A stretch of DNA of 64,000 nt from assembly GCF_014646335.1 (NCBI RefSeq), contig NZ_BMNG01000019.1:153860-217859 (forward strand), read 5' to 3'. Below the pieces are notes generated by a model that did no database searches, was not told where the DNA came from, and worked only from the letters and a program-made list of their open reading frames with translations. Source of the stretch: Streptomyces lasiicapitis. GTDB lineage: Bacteria > Actinomycetota > Actinomycetes > Streptomycetales > Streptomycetaceae. Of this stretch, positions 44,309 through 52,674 are shown one piece after another (the first letter of the stretch is position 1; every line of letters starts with the position of its first letter). The position numbers were made by a program, and so were the translations under genes.

Positions 44309-45691
44309 ATGACGAACATGACGAACACGAAGACTACGAAGACCGCAAAGGCTACGAAGACCGCGAAGCACACCACCCGCACCACACGGCCCGCCCGCCC
44401 CCTCGCCCACCTCGAAGTCCTCATCTCCGGTGCCAGCGTCGCCGGTCCCGCGCTCGCCCTGTGGCTGTCCCGGTACGGCGCCCGCGTCACCGTCGTGGAG
44501 AAGGCGCCCGCCCTGCGCGAGGGCGGCTTCGCCGTCGACTTCCGGGGCCACGCGCACCGCACCGTCCTTAAGCGCATGGGCATCTGGGACGAGGTGCACC
44601 GCCGGCAGACCCACATGGGGCGCCAGATCGTCGTCGACGCCGACGACAAGGAGACGGTGGATCTGCCCGCGTTCCTGATGAGCGGCGACGTGGAGATCTT
44701 TCGCGGCGAGCTCTCCAAGATCCTGTACGAGCGCACCAGGGATCATGTGTCGTACGTCTTCGGGGACTCCGTGGCGAGTCTCTCCGAGGCCCCCGGGGAC
44801 ACGGGCGGCGTCGACGTCACCTTCGAGCGCGGCGCGCCCCGCCGTTTCGACCTCGTCGTCGGCGCGGACGGCCTGCACTCGCACACCCGCCGCCTCGCCT
44901 TCGGCGACGAGTCGCAGTACCTGCGCTTCCTCGGCCACTACGTGGCGGGCTTCAGCATGCCCAACCACCTGGGCCTGGACCGCACGGCCCGCATCCACAG
45001 CGAGCCCGGCCGCATGATCGACCTCTGCAACTACGACGGCGATCCGCACCGGGCGGGCGTGGGCTTCGTCTTCCGCTCCGAGCAGCTCGACTACGACCGG
45101 CACGACGTCGCGCAGCAGAAGCGGATCCTCGCCGAGAAGTACGCCGGAATGCGCTGGCGGCACGCGCCGATGGCCCTGAAGGCCCTGGAGGAGGCCGACG
45201 ACCTGTACTTCGACGCGATCGCGCAGATCCATGTCGACCGGCTGTCCAAGGGGCGCGTCGTGCTCCTCGGCGACGCCGGGTACGGCGCCACGATGGGCGG
45301 CATCGGCACGGGCACGGCGCTCGTGTGCGCGTACGTCCTGGCCGGTGAGCTGGCCCTCGCGCGCGGGGACCACCGGACCGCCTTCGCGGCGTACGAGGCG
45401 GAGGTCCGCGACTACGCGAAGGGCTGCCAGAAGACCTCCGGCAACGCGGGCCCCTTCCTCGCGCCGCCCACGGAGAAGAAGATCCGCAGCCGCGACCGGG
45501 CGTACCGGATGCTGAGCTCCCGCTTCCTGGCGGGCTTCTTCAAGCGCCTTACGGAGAAGGCCGCCAACGGAATCGACCTCAAGGAGTACGCGATTGACGG
45601 AACCGACAAGAACGAGGCCACCGACAAGAACGAGGCCTCCGAAGACACCGCTTACGAAGCCCCCGTGCCGTCCCCGAACCGCCAGCCGTGA
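44309..45691 (+). CDS. FAD-dependent monooxygenase
   Basis: A class A flavoprotein hydroxylase of 460 aa. The Rossmann motif LISGASVAGPALALWLS is at about 39-55, followed by VVEKAP. The DG motif is FDLVVGADGLHSHTR, and VVLLGDAGYGATMGGIGTG is the FAD ribityl site. The family acts on aromatic substrates, including antibiotics; the substrate is unknown. The first 30 residues are a Lys/Thr-rich low-complexity tail. The C-terminal end has a TDKNEA duplication. It overlaps thiD by 40 bp tail to tail. It is probably cotranscribed with the upstream SARP-like regulator. Confidence 0.85.
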   Translation: MTNMTNTKTTKTAKATKTAKHTTRTTRPARPLAHLEVLISGASVAGPALALWLSRYGARVTVVEKAPALREGGFAVDFRGHAHRTVLKRMGIWDEVHRRQTHMGRQIVVDADDKETVDLPAFLMSGDVEIFRGELSKILYERTRDHVSYVFGDSVASLSEAPGDTGGVDVTFERGAPRRFDLVVGADGLHSHTRRLAFGDESQYLRFLGHYVAGFSMPNHLGLDRTARIHSEPGRMIDLCNYDGDPHRAGVGFVFRSEQLDYDRHDVAQQKRILAEKYAGMRWRHAPMALKALEEADDLYFDAIAQIHVDRLSKGRVVLLGDAGYGATMGGIGTGTALVCAYVLAGELALARGDHRTAFAAYEAEVRDYAKGCQKTSGNAGPFLAPPTEKKIRSRDRAYRMLSSRFLAGFFKRLTEKAANGIDLKEYAIDGTDKNEATDKNEASEDTAYEAPVPSPNRQP

Positions 45692-46488
45692 TCCACGGGC
45701 CCGATCCCGCCGCCGAGTGCGAACCCGGCGGCGATGGCCCCGGTGACGTACTCCTTGGCGGCCGTCACGGCCTGTGGGACGGACTGCCCCTTCGCGAGCT
45801 GCGCCGCCACGGCGCTGGCGAGGGTGCAGCCCGTGCCGTGCGTATGACGGTTGTCGTGGCGCGGGGCGCGCAGCCAGTGCTCTTCGGAGCCGTCGGTGAG
45901 CAGGTCCACGGCGTCGCCGCTGAGATGGCCGCCCTTGATGAGCGCCCACTTCGGCCCGTACGCGAGGACGGCGGCCGCAGCGCGCCGCATGCCGTCCTCC
46001 GAGTCGACCTCGATGCCGGTGAGTTGGGCGACCTCGTCGAGATTGGGCGTCGCGACCGTGGCGACCGGAAGCAGCTTCGTGCGGACCGAGTCCAGCGCGG
46101 ACGCCGCGAGCAGCGAGTCGCCGTGCTTGGAGACGCCGACGGGGTCGACGACAGCAGGGGCGTCCGTGCCGGCGAGCAACTCCGCCACCGCCTCGACCAG
46201 TTCGGCCGACGCCAGCATGCCGGTCTTCACGGCCTGCACGCCGATGTCGTCGACGACGCTGCGGTACTGCGCCCGCACCGCCTCCACCGGCAGCTCCCAA
46301 GCGCCCTGCACGCCCAGGGAGTTCTGCGCGGTGACGGCCGTGACGACGCTCATGCCGTGCGTGCCGAGGGCGAGCATCGTCTTCAGGTCGGCCTGGATGC
46401 CCGCGCCGCCCCCGGAGTCGGAGCCGGCGACGGTGAGCACCCGCGGCGGCGCGGTACGGGCCGTGCGGCTCGGGCTCGCCGCGCTCAC
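45652..46488 (-). CDS. thiD: bifunctional HMP kinase / HMP-P kinase ThiD
   Basis: The thiamine-pyrimidine kinase (278 aa), which phosphorylates HMP and HMP-phosphate. Signatures are VAGSDSGGGAGIQADLKT, VDPVGVSKHGDSLL, and the anion hole HTHGTGCTLASAVAA. The GTG start overlaps the thiL stop by four bases (GTGA), so the two thiamine genes are coupled. The 3' end runs under the monooxygenase gene on the other strand. Confidence 0.96.
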   Translation of the reverse strand: MSAASPSRTARTAPPRVLTVAGSDSGGGAGIQADLKTMLALGTHGMSVVTAVTAQNSLGVQGAWELPVEAVRAQYRSVVDDIGVQAVKTGMLASAELVEAVAELLAGTDAPAVVDPVGVSKHGDSLLAASALDSVRTKLLPVATVATPNLDEVAQLTGIEVDSEDGMRRAAAAVLAYGPKWALIKGGHLSGDAVDLLTDGSEEHWLRAPRHDNRHTHGTGCTLASAVAAQLAKGQSVPQAVTAAKEYVTGAIAAGFALGGGIGPVDHGWRFGDGTGAS

Positions 46489-47456
46489 GAGTCGCCGCCG
46501 CCGTTCTCCCCGAAGTGGTCCCAGCCCTTGCTGGTCCAGGGCGCGCCGTCCACCGTGACCTGCGGCTGCGCCGACGGGTTGAGGACCTCGCCGATGACCT
46601 TCCAGCGGGCGGGCAGCTTCACGTCCTGCGGGAACGTCGCCACGATCGCGTGGTCCTCACCGCCGTTGAGCACCCACTGCAGCGGGTCGACGCCGACGGC
46701 CTGCCCGATGTCGTTCATCTGCGAGGGCACGTCCACGTCGCCGGAGCGGATGTCGATGCGCACCTTGCTGGCCTCGGCGATGTGGCCGAGATCGGCGATC
46801 AGGCCGTCGCTGACGTCCGTCATGGAGGTCGCGCCGAGCCCGGCGGCGGCGGGGCCCGCGTGGTACGGCGGCTCGGGCCTGCGGTGGGCCTCCACGAAGG
46901 CGCGCGGCGAACGGAAGCCGCGCGAGAGCACCGCGTGCCCGGCGGCGGACCAGCCGAGCCAGCCGGTGACGGCGACGACGTCGCCGGGCTGGGCGCCCGC
47001 GCGCGTGACGGGCTCGTGGTTGCGCAGATCGCCGAGCGCGGTGATCGAGACGGTGATGGTGTCGCCGCGTACGACATCGCCGCCGACGACGGCCGCGCCC
47101 GCCACCTGGCACTCGTCCCGCAGGCCGTCCATGAGCTCGGTGGGCCAGCTCACGGGGAGTTCGGCGGGCACGACGAGGCCGAGCAGGATGGCGGTGGGCA
47201 CCGCGCCCATCGCGGCGATGTCGGCGAGGTTCTGGGCGGCGGCCTTGCGGCCGACGTCGTAGGCCGTGGACCAGTCGCGGCGGAAGTGCCGGCCCTCCAG
47301 GAGGATGTCGGTGCTTGCCACGACCCTGCGGTCCGGCGCGGCCACGACGGCGGCGTCGTCGCCGGGGCCGAGGCGTACGGCCGGGGTGGAGGTGAGCCGC
47401 GAGGTGAGCTCCTTGATGAGCCCGAACTCGCCCAACTCGCCGACGGTGCCCTTCAT
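46485..47456 (-). CDS. thiL: thiamine-monophosphate kinase ThiL
   Basis: Converts thiamine monophosphate to the diphosphate cofactor (323 aa). An AIR-synthase-fold enzyme starting MKGTVGELGEFGLIKELTSR. LGPGDDAAVV, STDILLEGRHFRRDW, and NLADIAAMGAVP are the Mg/ATP-binding segments. The ATG at 47456 is internal to a longer ORF; AAGGAG lies about 12 nt upstream. It is divergent from the Lrp-domain gene. Confidence 0.96.
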   Translation of the reverse strand: MKGTVGELGEFGLIKELTSRLTSTPAVRLGPGDDAAVVAAPDRRVVASTDILLEGRHFRRDWSTAYDVGRKAAAQNLADIAAMGAVPTAILLGLVVPAELPVSWPTELMDGLRDECQVAGAAVVGGDVVRGDTITVSITALGDLRNHEPVTRAGAQPGDVVAVTGWLGWSAAGHAVLSRGFRSPRAFVEAHRRPEPPYHAGPAAAGLGATSMTDVSDGLIADLGHIAEASKVRIDIRSGDVDVPSQMNDIGQAVGVDPLQWVLNGGEDHAIVATFPQDVKLPARWKVIGEVLNPSAQPQVTVDGAPWTSKGWDHFGENGGGDS

Positions 47457-47683
47457 GCGCGTGCTGCTCCTTCTGCCACGGTCGCCGCGGTCCGCTTGCG
47501 GTCGCGAGCCGTCCCTGTCGTCGGTACGGTCGACGTGACCGTCAACCTCTGTTGTCCGTCTCTCTGCCCGTACGCCGCGATGTGCGCGCCACAGCTCCCC
47601 CGGGTCTCCCCGTGGCGAGCGACGACGCGGTACCGTGGCGTCCCTTCTCCCCACATGATCCTCGTGGCCGCCCTGGAGGTTCC

Positions 47684-47917
47684 GTGGTACAGGCGTACAT
47701 CCTGATCCAGACCGAGGTCGGCAAGGCGTCGACCGTCGCCGAGCTGATCGGCAAGATCCCGGGAGTGATCCAGGCCGAGGACGTGACCGGTCCCTACGAT
47801 GTCATCGTGCGCGCGCAGGCGGACACGGTCGACGAACTCGGCCGCATGGTGGTCGCCAAGGTCCAGCAAGTGGACGGCATCACCAGAACCCTGACCTGCC
47901 CGGTCGTGCACTTGTAG
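47684..47917 (+). CDS. stand-alone Lrp/AsnC ligand-binding (RAM) domain protein
   Basis: A 77-aa protein that is only the RAM domain of Lrp/AsnC regulators (VQAYILIQTEVGKASTVAEL ... GPYDVIVRAQADTVDELGR). The DNA-binding half is absent. It may bind small ligands or pair with full-length Lrp proteins; its role is unknown. The GTG at 47684 has GGAGG 4 nt upstream, so the long in-frame extension is not real. Confidence 0.85.
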   Translation: MVQAYILIQTEVGKASTVAELIGKIPGVIQAEDVTGPYDVIVRAQADTVDELGRMVVAKVQQVDGITRTLTCPVVHL

Positions 47918-47937
47918 CCCCCGTCTACCCTGGCCCG

Positions 47938-48435
47938 GTGAACTTCCCCCGTCTCCGGCGCCGCTGTCTCATCGGCACATCCGCTCTCGCACTGCTGATC
48001 GCGACAGCGGCCTGCTCATCAACGGACGACGAGGGGTCGGTGGTGGTTCCGTCCCCGGCCGCGAAGGCCGCGGGACTCTGCCGGGATCTGCACAAGCAGC
48101 TCCCTGAGAAGGTCGACGGTCGTGGGCGCACCGACCCCGGGCCCAAGTCGGACTTGACCGCCGGGTGGGGAGACCCGGCGATCATACTGCGCTGCGGCGT
48201 GGAGCGGCCCCCGGAGATGCTCGACCCCGATGTGGCCAAGTCGGACGGCGTGAAGGTGAACGGCGTCGCCTGGCTGCTGCAGAAACGCGACGACGGCAGC
48301 TACGTCTTCACCACCGGGCTGCGCCTCGCCTACGTAGAGGTGACCCTGCCGAAGGAGCGGACGGGGGACGGCCTCGGCCCGCTCACGGACTTCGCCGCCC
48401 CCATCAAGAAGACCATCCCCAAGGGCGTGGCCTAG
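47938..48435 (+). CDS. DUF3515 lipoprotein
   Basis: 165 aa with a type II signal peptide: RLRRRC, the hydrophobic LIGTSALALLIATAA, and the lipidated Cys26 (TAAC). The mature part resembles actinobacterial DUF3515 (LCRDLHKQLPEKVDG, GDPAIILRCGVERP). It is probably attached to the outer face of the membrane. The function is unknown. The GTG start is 20 nt after the Lrp-domain gene. Confidence 0.88.
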   Translation: MNFPRLRRRCLIGTSALALLIATAACSSTDDEGSVVVPSPAAKAAGLCRDLHKQLPEKVDGRGRTDPGPKSDLTAGWGDPAIILRCGVERPPEMLDPDVAKSDGVKVNGVAWLLQKRDDGSYVFTTGLRLAYVEVTLPKERTGDGLGPLTDFAAPIKKTIPKGVA

Positions 48436-48461
48436 CCCCGCACCCCGAAAGGGGCACGGGG
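48436..48461. terminator. bidirectional terminator between DUF3515 gene and ddl
   Basis: A 5-bp outer stem (48436-48440 with 48457-48461) and a 4-bp inner stem (48443-48446 with 48451-48454) closed by GAAA, directly after the DUF3515 stop. Confidence 0.75.
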
Positions 48462-48473
48462 AGGCGCCGCGCG

Positions 48474-49619
48474 CTAGCGCAGCCCGGTGGACCTGTTGAG
48501 CGCCGCCTGGATGAGGCGGTCCACCAGCTCCGCGTAACCCACGCCGCTCTTCTCCCACATCTGCGGGTACATGGAGATCGGCGTGAAGCCCGGCATGGTG
48601 TTGATCTCATTGATGACGAACCGGCCGTCCTCGGTGAGGAAGAAGTCCGCGCGCACCAGGCCCTCGCAGGAGGCGGCCTCGAAGGCCTCGACCGCGAGCC
48701 GCTGCACCTCGGCGGTCTCCTCGGGCGTCAGCGGGGCGGGCACGAGGCCGGGCGTCGAGTCGATGTACTTCGCCTCGAAGTCGTAGTAGTCGTGCGCCTG
48801 CACGGGCGGGATCTCGGCGGGCACGCTCGCGCGGGGGCCGTCCTCGAACTCCAGGACGCCGCACTCGATCTCGCGGCCGCGAAGGAGCGCCTCGACGATG
48901 ATCTTCGGGTCGTGCCGCTGGGCCTCCGCGATGGCCTCGTCGAGGCCGTCGAAGGAGTCGACCTTGGTGATGCCGATCGAAGAGCCCGCGCGCGCGGGCT
49001 TGATGAACAGCGGCCAGCCGTGCTCGCCCGCGAAGTCCGCGACGCGCTGCCGGGCGCTCTTCTCCTCGCGCTGCCACTCGCGGGGCCGGATCACCAGGTA
49101 CGGGCCGACGGGCAGCCCGAAGGAGGTGAAGACCCGCTTCATGTACTCCTTGTCCTGGCCGACGGCCGAGGCGAGCACGCCCGCGCCCACGTACGGCACG
49201 CCGGACAGCTCCAGGAGCCCCTGGAGGGTGCCGTCCTCGCCGTACGGGCCGTGCAGCATCGGGAAGACCACGTCGACCTCGCCGAGCGCCTTGGGCACGG
49301 CGCCGGGCTCGCTGTAGACGACCTCGCGGTTGCCGGGGTCGACGGGCAGGACGACGCCGCCGTCGGCGGACTCGGCGAGCTCGGTGACGCTCGGGACCTT
49401 GCGGTCGGTGATGGCCATGCGGTCCGGCTCGTCGGCCGTCAGCGCCCAGCGCCCGTCCGTCGTGATGCCGATCGGCAGCACGTCGTACTTGCTGCGGTCG
49501 ATGGCACGCAGCACGGCACCGGCGGTGACGACGGAGATGCCGTGCTCCGAGCTGCGGCCGCCGAACACGACGGCGACACGCGGCTTACGGGGGCTCTGGG
49601 GGAGGTTCTCGCTGCTCAT
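48474..49619 (-). CDS. ddl: D-alanine--D-alanine ligase
   Basis: An ATP-grasp enzyme (381 aa) that makes the D-Ala-D-Ala dipeptide of peptidoglycan. VAVVFGGRSSEHGISVVTAG and the omega-loop with YDFEAKYIDS are of the D-Ala-D-Ala type, not the D-lactate type. FLTEDGRFVINEINTMPGFTPISMYPQMW holds the metal ligands. It heads away from gpsA with about 60 nt between and is probably in one operon with plsC-gpsA. Confidence 0.96.
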   Translation of the reverse strand: MSSENLPQSPRKPRVAVVFGGRSSEHGISVVTAGAVLRAIDRSKYDVLPIGITTDGRWALTADEPDRMAITDRKVPSVTELAESADGGVVLPVDPGNREVVYSEPGAVPKALGEVDVVFPMLHGPYGEDGTLQGLLELSGVPYVGAGVLASAVGQDKEYMKRVFTSFGLPVGPYLVIRPREWQREEKSARQRVADFAGEHGWPLFIKPARAGSSIGITKVDSFDGLDEAIAEAQRHDPKIIVEALLRGREIECGVLEFEDGPRASVPAEIPPVQAHDYYDFEAKYIDSTPGLVPAPLTPEETAEVQRLAVEAFEAASCEGLVRADFFLTEDGRFVINEINTMPGFTPISMYPQMWEKSGVGYAELVDRLIQAALNRSTGLR

Positions 49620-49679
49620 ATCGCGTTGAGCGTACCCGCTGCCTCCAGCGGAGTCAGTGTGCCGCCCGTGACCAGCGGG

Positions 49680-50690
49680 TCAGCGGCGTTCCGGCTTGGC
49701 GCTGCGCGACATCAGCTCCTTGAGGGCGACCACAGGCGGCGTGCCCTCGTGCACGATGCCCACGACCGTCTCGGTGATCGGCATGTCGACGCCGTGCCTG
49801 CGGGCCAGATCGAGCACGGACTCGCAGGACTTGACGCCCTCCGCGGTCTGCTTGGTGACCGCGATGGTCTCCTGCAGGGTCATGCCCTTGCCGAGGTTGG
49901 TGCCGAAGGTGTGGTTGCGCGAGAGCGGCGAGGAGCAGGTGGCCACCAGGTCCCCGAGGCCCGCGAGGCCGGAGAAGGTGAGCGGGTCCGCGCCCATGGC
50001 GAGGCCGAGCCGGGTGGTCTCGGCGAGCCCGCGCGTGATGAGCGAGCCCTTGGTGTTGTCGCCGAGCCCCATGCCGTCCGCGATGCCGACGGCGAGCCCG
50101 ATGACGTTCTTCACGGCGCCGCCGAGCTCGCAGCCGACGACGTCGGTGTTCGTGTACGGCCGGAAGTACGGGGTGTGGCAGGCGGCCTGGAGGCGCTGGG
50201 CGACCGTTTCGTCGGTGCAGGCGACCACGGAGGCGGCGGGCTGGCGGGCGGCGATCTCCCGGGCCAGGTTGGGCCCGGTGACGACGGCGATCCGCTCGGC
50301 GGGCGCCTTGGTGACGTCCTCGATGACCTCGCTCATGCGCATGGCGGAGCCCAGCTCGACGCCCTTCATCAGCGAGACGAGCACCGTGTCGGGGGCGAGC
50401 AGCGGCGCCCACGCGGCGAGGTTGCCGCGCAGTGTCTGCGAGGGCACGGCGAGCACGGTGAAGTCGGCGCCGGCCGCGGCCTCGGCGGGGTCGGTGGTGG
50501 CGGTCAGGTTCCGCGGCAGCTCGACGCCCGGCAGGTAGTCCGGGTTGGTGTGGGTGGAGTTGACCGCGTCGGCGAGTTCGGCGCGGCGGGCCCACAGGGT
50601 GACGTCGCAGCCGGCGTCGGCGAGGACCATCCCGAAGGCCGTCCCCCACGAGCCGGTTCCGAAGACGGCGGCCTTCAGGGATCGGGTCAC
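49680..50690 (-). CDS. gpsA: NAD(P)-dependent glycerol-3-phosphate dehydrogenase
   Basis: GpsA (336 aa) makes glycerol 3-phosphate for phospholipids. The nucleotide-binding FGTGSWGTAFG is at 10-20 and the catalytic Lys is in ELGGAVKNVIGLAVGI. The GTG start overlaps the plsC stop by 4 nt (GTGA). Coupling to plsC makes sense because the next step acylates glycerol 3-phosphate. Confidence 0.96.
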   Translation of the reverse strand: MTRSLKAAVFGTGSWGTAFGMVLADAGCDVTLWARRAELADAVNSTHTNPDYLPGVELPRNLTATTDPAEAAAGADFTVLAVPSQTLRGNLAAWAPLLAPDTVLVSLMKGVELGSAMRMSEVIEDVTKAPAERIAVVTGPNLAREIAARQPAASVVACTDETVAQRLQAACHTPYFRPYTNTDVVGCELGGAVKNVIGLAVGIADGMGLGDNTKGSLITRGLAETTRLGLAMGADPLTFSGLAGLGDLVATCSSPLSRNHTFGTNLGKGMTLQETIAVTKQTAEGVKSCESVLDLARRHGVDMPITETVVGIVHEGTPPVVALKELMSRSAKPERR

Positions 50691-51481
50691 TTGCTCTCCT
50701 CCGAACTGCCTTGCTCCGTACGGCTGCTGACGCCTTCGGCGGCGCCGGTCTCCTTGGCCTTGCGGCGCTGCGCGAGACGTACCTCACGCGGGTCGTAACG
50801 CTTCTGCGGGGCCTGCTCGCCGCGCAGTTCCGCGAGCAGCTCGGTGATGGCCGCCATGATGGCCTCGGTGGCCTCCTTCAGGAGGTCCGGGGTCATCTCC
50901 TTGTCGTAGAAGCGCTGCAGGTCCACCGGCTCGCCGACGAGCACGTGGTGCGTCTTGCGGGGCAGGATGTCGGGCTTCTTCGCGTACGGCGGCAGCACGT
51001 GGTTGGCGCCCCACTGGGCGACGGGCACGACCGGGCACTTGGTCTGCAGCGCGACGCGCGCGACACCCGTCTTGGCCGTCATGGGCCACAGGTCCGGGTC
51101 GCGGGTGAGGGTGCCCTCGGGGTAGAACGCCACGCATTCGCCGCGCTCGACGGCCTCGATGGCGGCCCGGAAGGCGCTCAGCGCATTGGTGGTCTCGCGG
51201 TAGACCGGGATCTGTCCGGTGCCTCGCATGAACGCCCCGACGAAGCCCTTCTTGAAGAGCCCGTCCTTGGCGAGGAATCGCGGGACCCGACCGGTGTTGT
51301 ACTGAAAGTGGGCGTACGCGAGCGGGTCGAGATGCGAATTGTGGTTCACGGCGGTGATAAAACCGCCGTCGGCCGGAATGTTCTCCATTCCCCGCCAGTC
51401 CCGCTTGATCAGAACCACCAGCGGCGGTTTAGCGATGACCGCCGCCAGGCGGTACCAGAAGCCGATTCTGCGGCGGGACAC
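50687..51481 (-). CDS. plsC: 1-acyl-glycerol-3-phosphate acyltransferase (PlsC family)
   Basis: 264 aa with the acyltransferase motifs HX4D (NHNSHLD), FxRGTGQIPVYRE and FYPEGTLTRD. A hydrophobic segment near the N-terminus (FWYRLAAVIAKPPLVVLI) suggests membrane association. The GTG at 51481 has GGAAGG about 7 nt upstream; the ATG at 51499 is possible. The C-terminal tail is charged. It is coupled to gpsA, consistent with phosphatidic acid synthesis. Confidence 0.92.
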   Translation of the reverse strand: MSRRRIGFWYRLAAVIAKPPLVVLIKRDWRGMENIPADGGFITAVNHNSHLDPLAYAHFQYNTGRVPRFLAKDGLFKKGFVGAFMRGTGQIPVYRETTNALSAFRAAIEAVERGECVAFYPEGTLTRDPDLWPMTAKTGVARVALQTKCPVVPVAQWGANHVLPPYAKKPDILPRKTHHVLVGEPVDLQRFYDKEMTPDLLKEATEAIMAAITELLAELRGEQAPQKRYDPREVRLAQRRKAKETGAAEGVSSRTEQGSSEESK

Positions 51482-51711
51482 TCGGACACCTTCCTCCATG
51501 AGCCTGGTCGGCCGCACAAGTGTCGCCCCGGGCTGCCGTCCTGTCGAGAACACCGTACGCCCACCCGTCCGCCCTCCCCCCTTCACGCCCCTGCGCGCCC
51601 CTCCCCGCCCCGAATTCGCGCGCCGTACCGGCGTCCGGCCGCGCACCCCGGCCCGCCGCCGTCTTTTTCCCGCAGGTCACAATGGGCCCGACGCGAAGGA
51701 CGGAGCCCGGT

Positions 51712-52347
51712 GTGCAGTGGACCCTGGTGATACCGCTCAAGCCCCTCGAGCGGGCCAAGAGCCGCCTCGCGCCCGCCGCGGGCGACGGCCTGCGGCCCGC
51801 GCTGGCCCTGGCGTTCGCGCAGGACACGGTGGCCGCGGCGGTGGGCTGCCCGTCGGTGCGGAATGTGGTGGTCGTCACGGACGACGCCCGGGCGGGCCGC
51901 GAACTGGCCGCGCTCGGCGCCCGCGTCGTCCCGGACGCCCCCGCGGACGGGCTCAACGCCGCTCTGGCGTACGCGGCGGACCAGGTGCGCGCCGCGCGCC
52001 CCCAGGCACCCGTGGCGGCTCTCAACGCCGATCTGCCCGCGTTGCGGTCCCATGAATTGGCCCGGGTCCTCGATGCCGCCGCCCAATTCCCCCGGGCCTT
52101 TCTCCCGGACACCGCCGAAATCGGCACGACCTTGCTCTCCGTGGGCCCCGGCACGGAATTGCGCCCCCAATTCGGCGCCGCGTCGCGCGCCCGCCACCTG
52201 GACTCCGGCGCCGCGGAACTGGGCCTTCACGGCGTCGGTTCCGTACGCCAGGACGTGGACACCGGCGAGGACCTGCGCGCCGCGCTCGCCCTCGGCGTGG
52301 GCCCGCACACGGCCACCGCCGCCGCGGGGCTGCTGATCCCGGACTGA
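51712..52347 (+). CDS. cofC: 2-phospho-L-lactate/PEP guanylyltransferase CofC/FbiD
   Basis: A coenzyme F420 biosynthesis enzyme (211 aa) that activates phospholactate or phosphoenolpyruvate with GTP. VQWTLVIPLKPLERAKSRLA and VVVTDDARAGRELAALGARVV are typical, and LNADLPAL holds the Asp for catalysis. The GTG at 51712 is chosen; an ATG at 51682 is possible. Other F420 genes are not in this window. Confidence 0.9.
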   Translation: MQWTLVIPLKPLERAKSRLAPAAGDGLRPALALAFAQDTVAAAVGCPSVRNVVVVTDDARAGRELAALGARVVPDAPADGLNAALAYAADQVRAARPQAPVAALNADLPALRSHELARVLDAAAQFPRAFLPDTAEIGTTLLSVGPGTELRPQFGAASRARHLDSGAAELGLHGVGSVRQDVDTGEDLRAALALGVGPHTATAAAGLLIPD

Positions 52348-52360
52348 GTACGCTGCCTCC

Positions 52361-52564
52361 ATGCAGGCCACCGCGTACACGTACGACTCCGAAACCCGCA
52401 CCGGCAGCGTCCTCCTCGACGACGGCACCCCCGTCCCGTTCGACGCCCCCGCCTTCGACGCGGGCGGCCTCCGCCTCCTGCGGCCCGGCCAGCGCGTACG
52501 CATCGAGGTGACCGGCGAGGCCGAGCGGCGCCGCATCACGTTGGTGACCCTGCAGACGTTCTAG
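52361..52564 (+). CDS. small cold-shock/OB-fold-like protein
   Basis: 67 aa. The spacing of TGSVLLDDGTPVPFDAPAFDAGGLRLLRPGQRVRIEV resembles a degenerate cold-shock domain, though the aromatic RNP residues are missing. It lies 13 nt after cofC in the same direction. It is conserved in streptomycetes as a hypothetical protein; the function is unknown. Confidence 0.7.
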   Translation: MQATAYTYDSETRTGSVLLDDGTPVPFDAPAFDAGGLRLLRPGQRVRIEVTGEAERRRITLVTLQTF

Positions 52565-52621
52565 CGGCGATCCGGCGAGCCACAGCCCCCGGGCCGCCCC
52601 GCAGGGCCCCACGCACGCCGC

Positions 52622-52652
52622 GGGCCGGGCTCCCCCGAGGGGAGCCCGGCCC
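52622..52652. terminator. terminator between OB-like gene and hupS
   Basis: A 13-bp perfect stem (52622-52634 with 52640-52652) with a 5-nt loop between convergent genes, 23 nt before the hupS stop. Confidence 0.9.
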
Positions 52653-52674
52653 GGCGCGTGAGTGCCCTGTGCCC

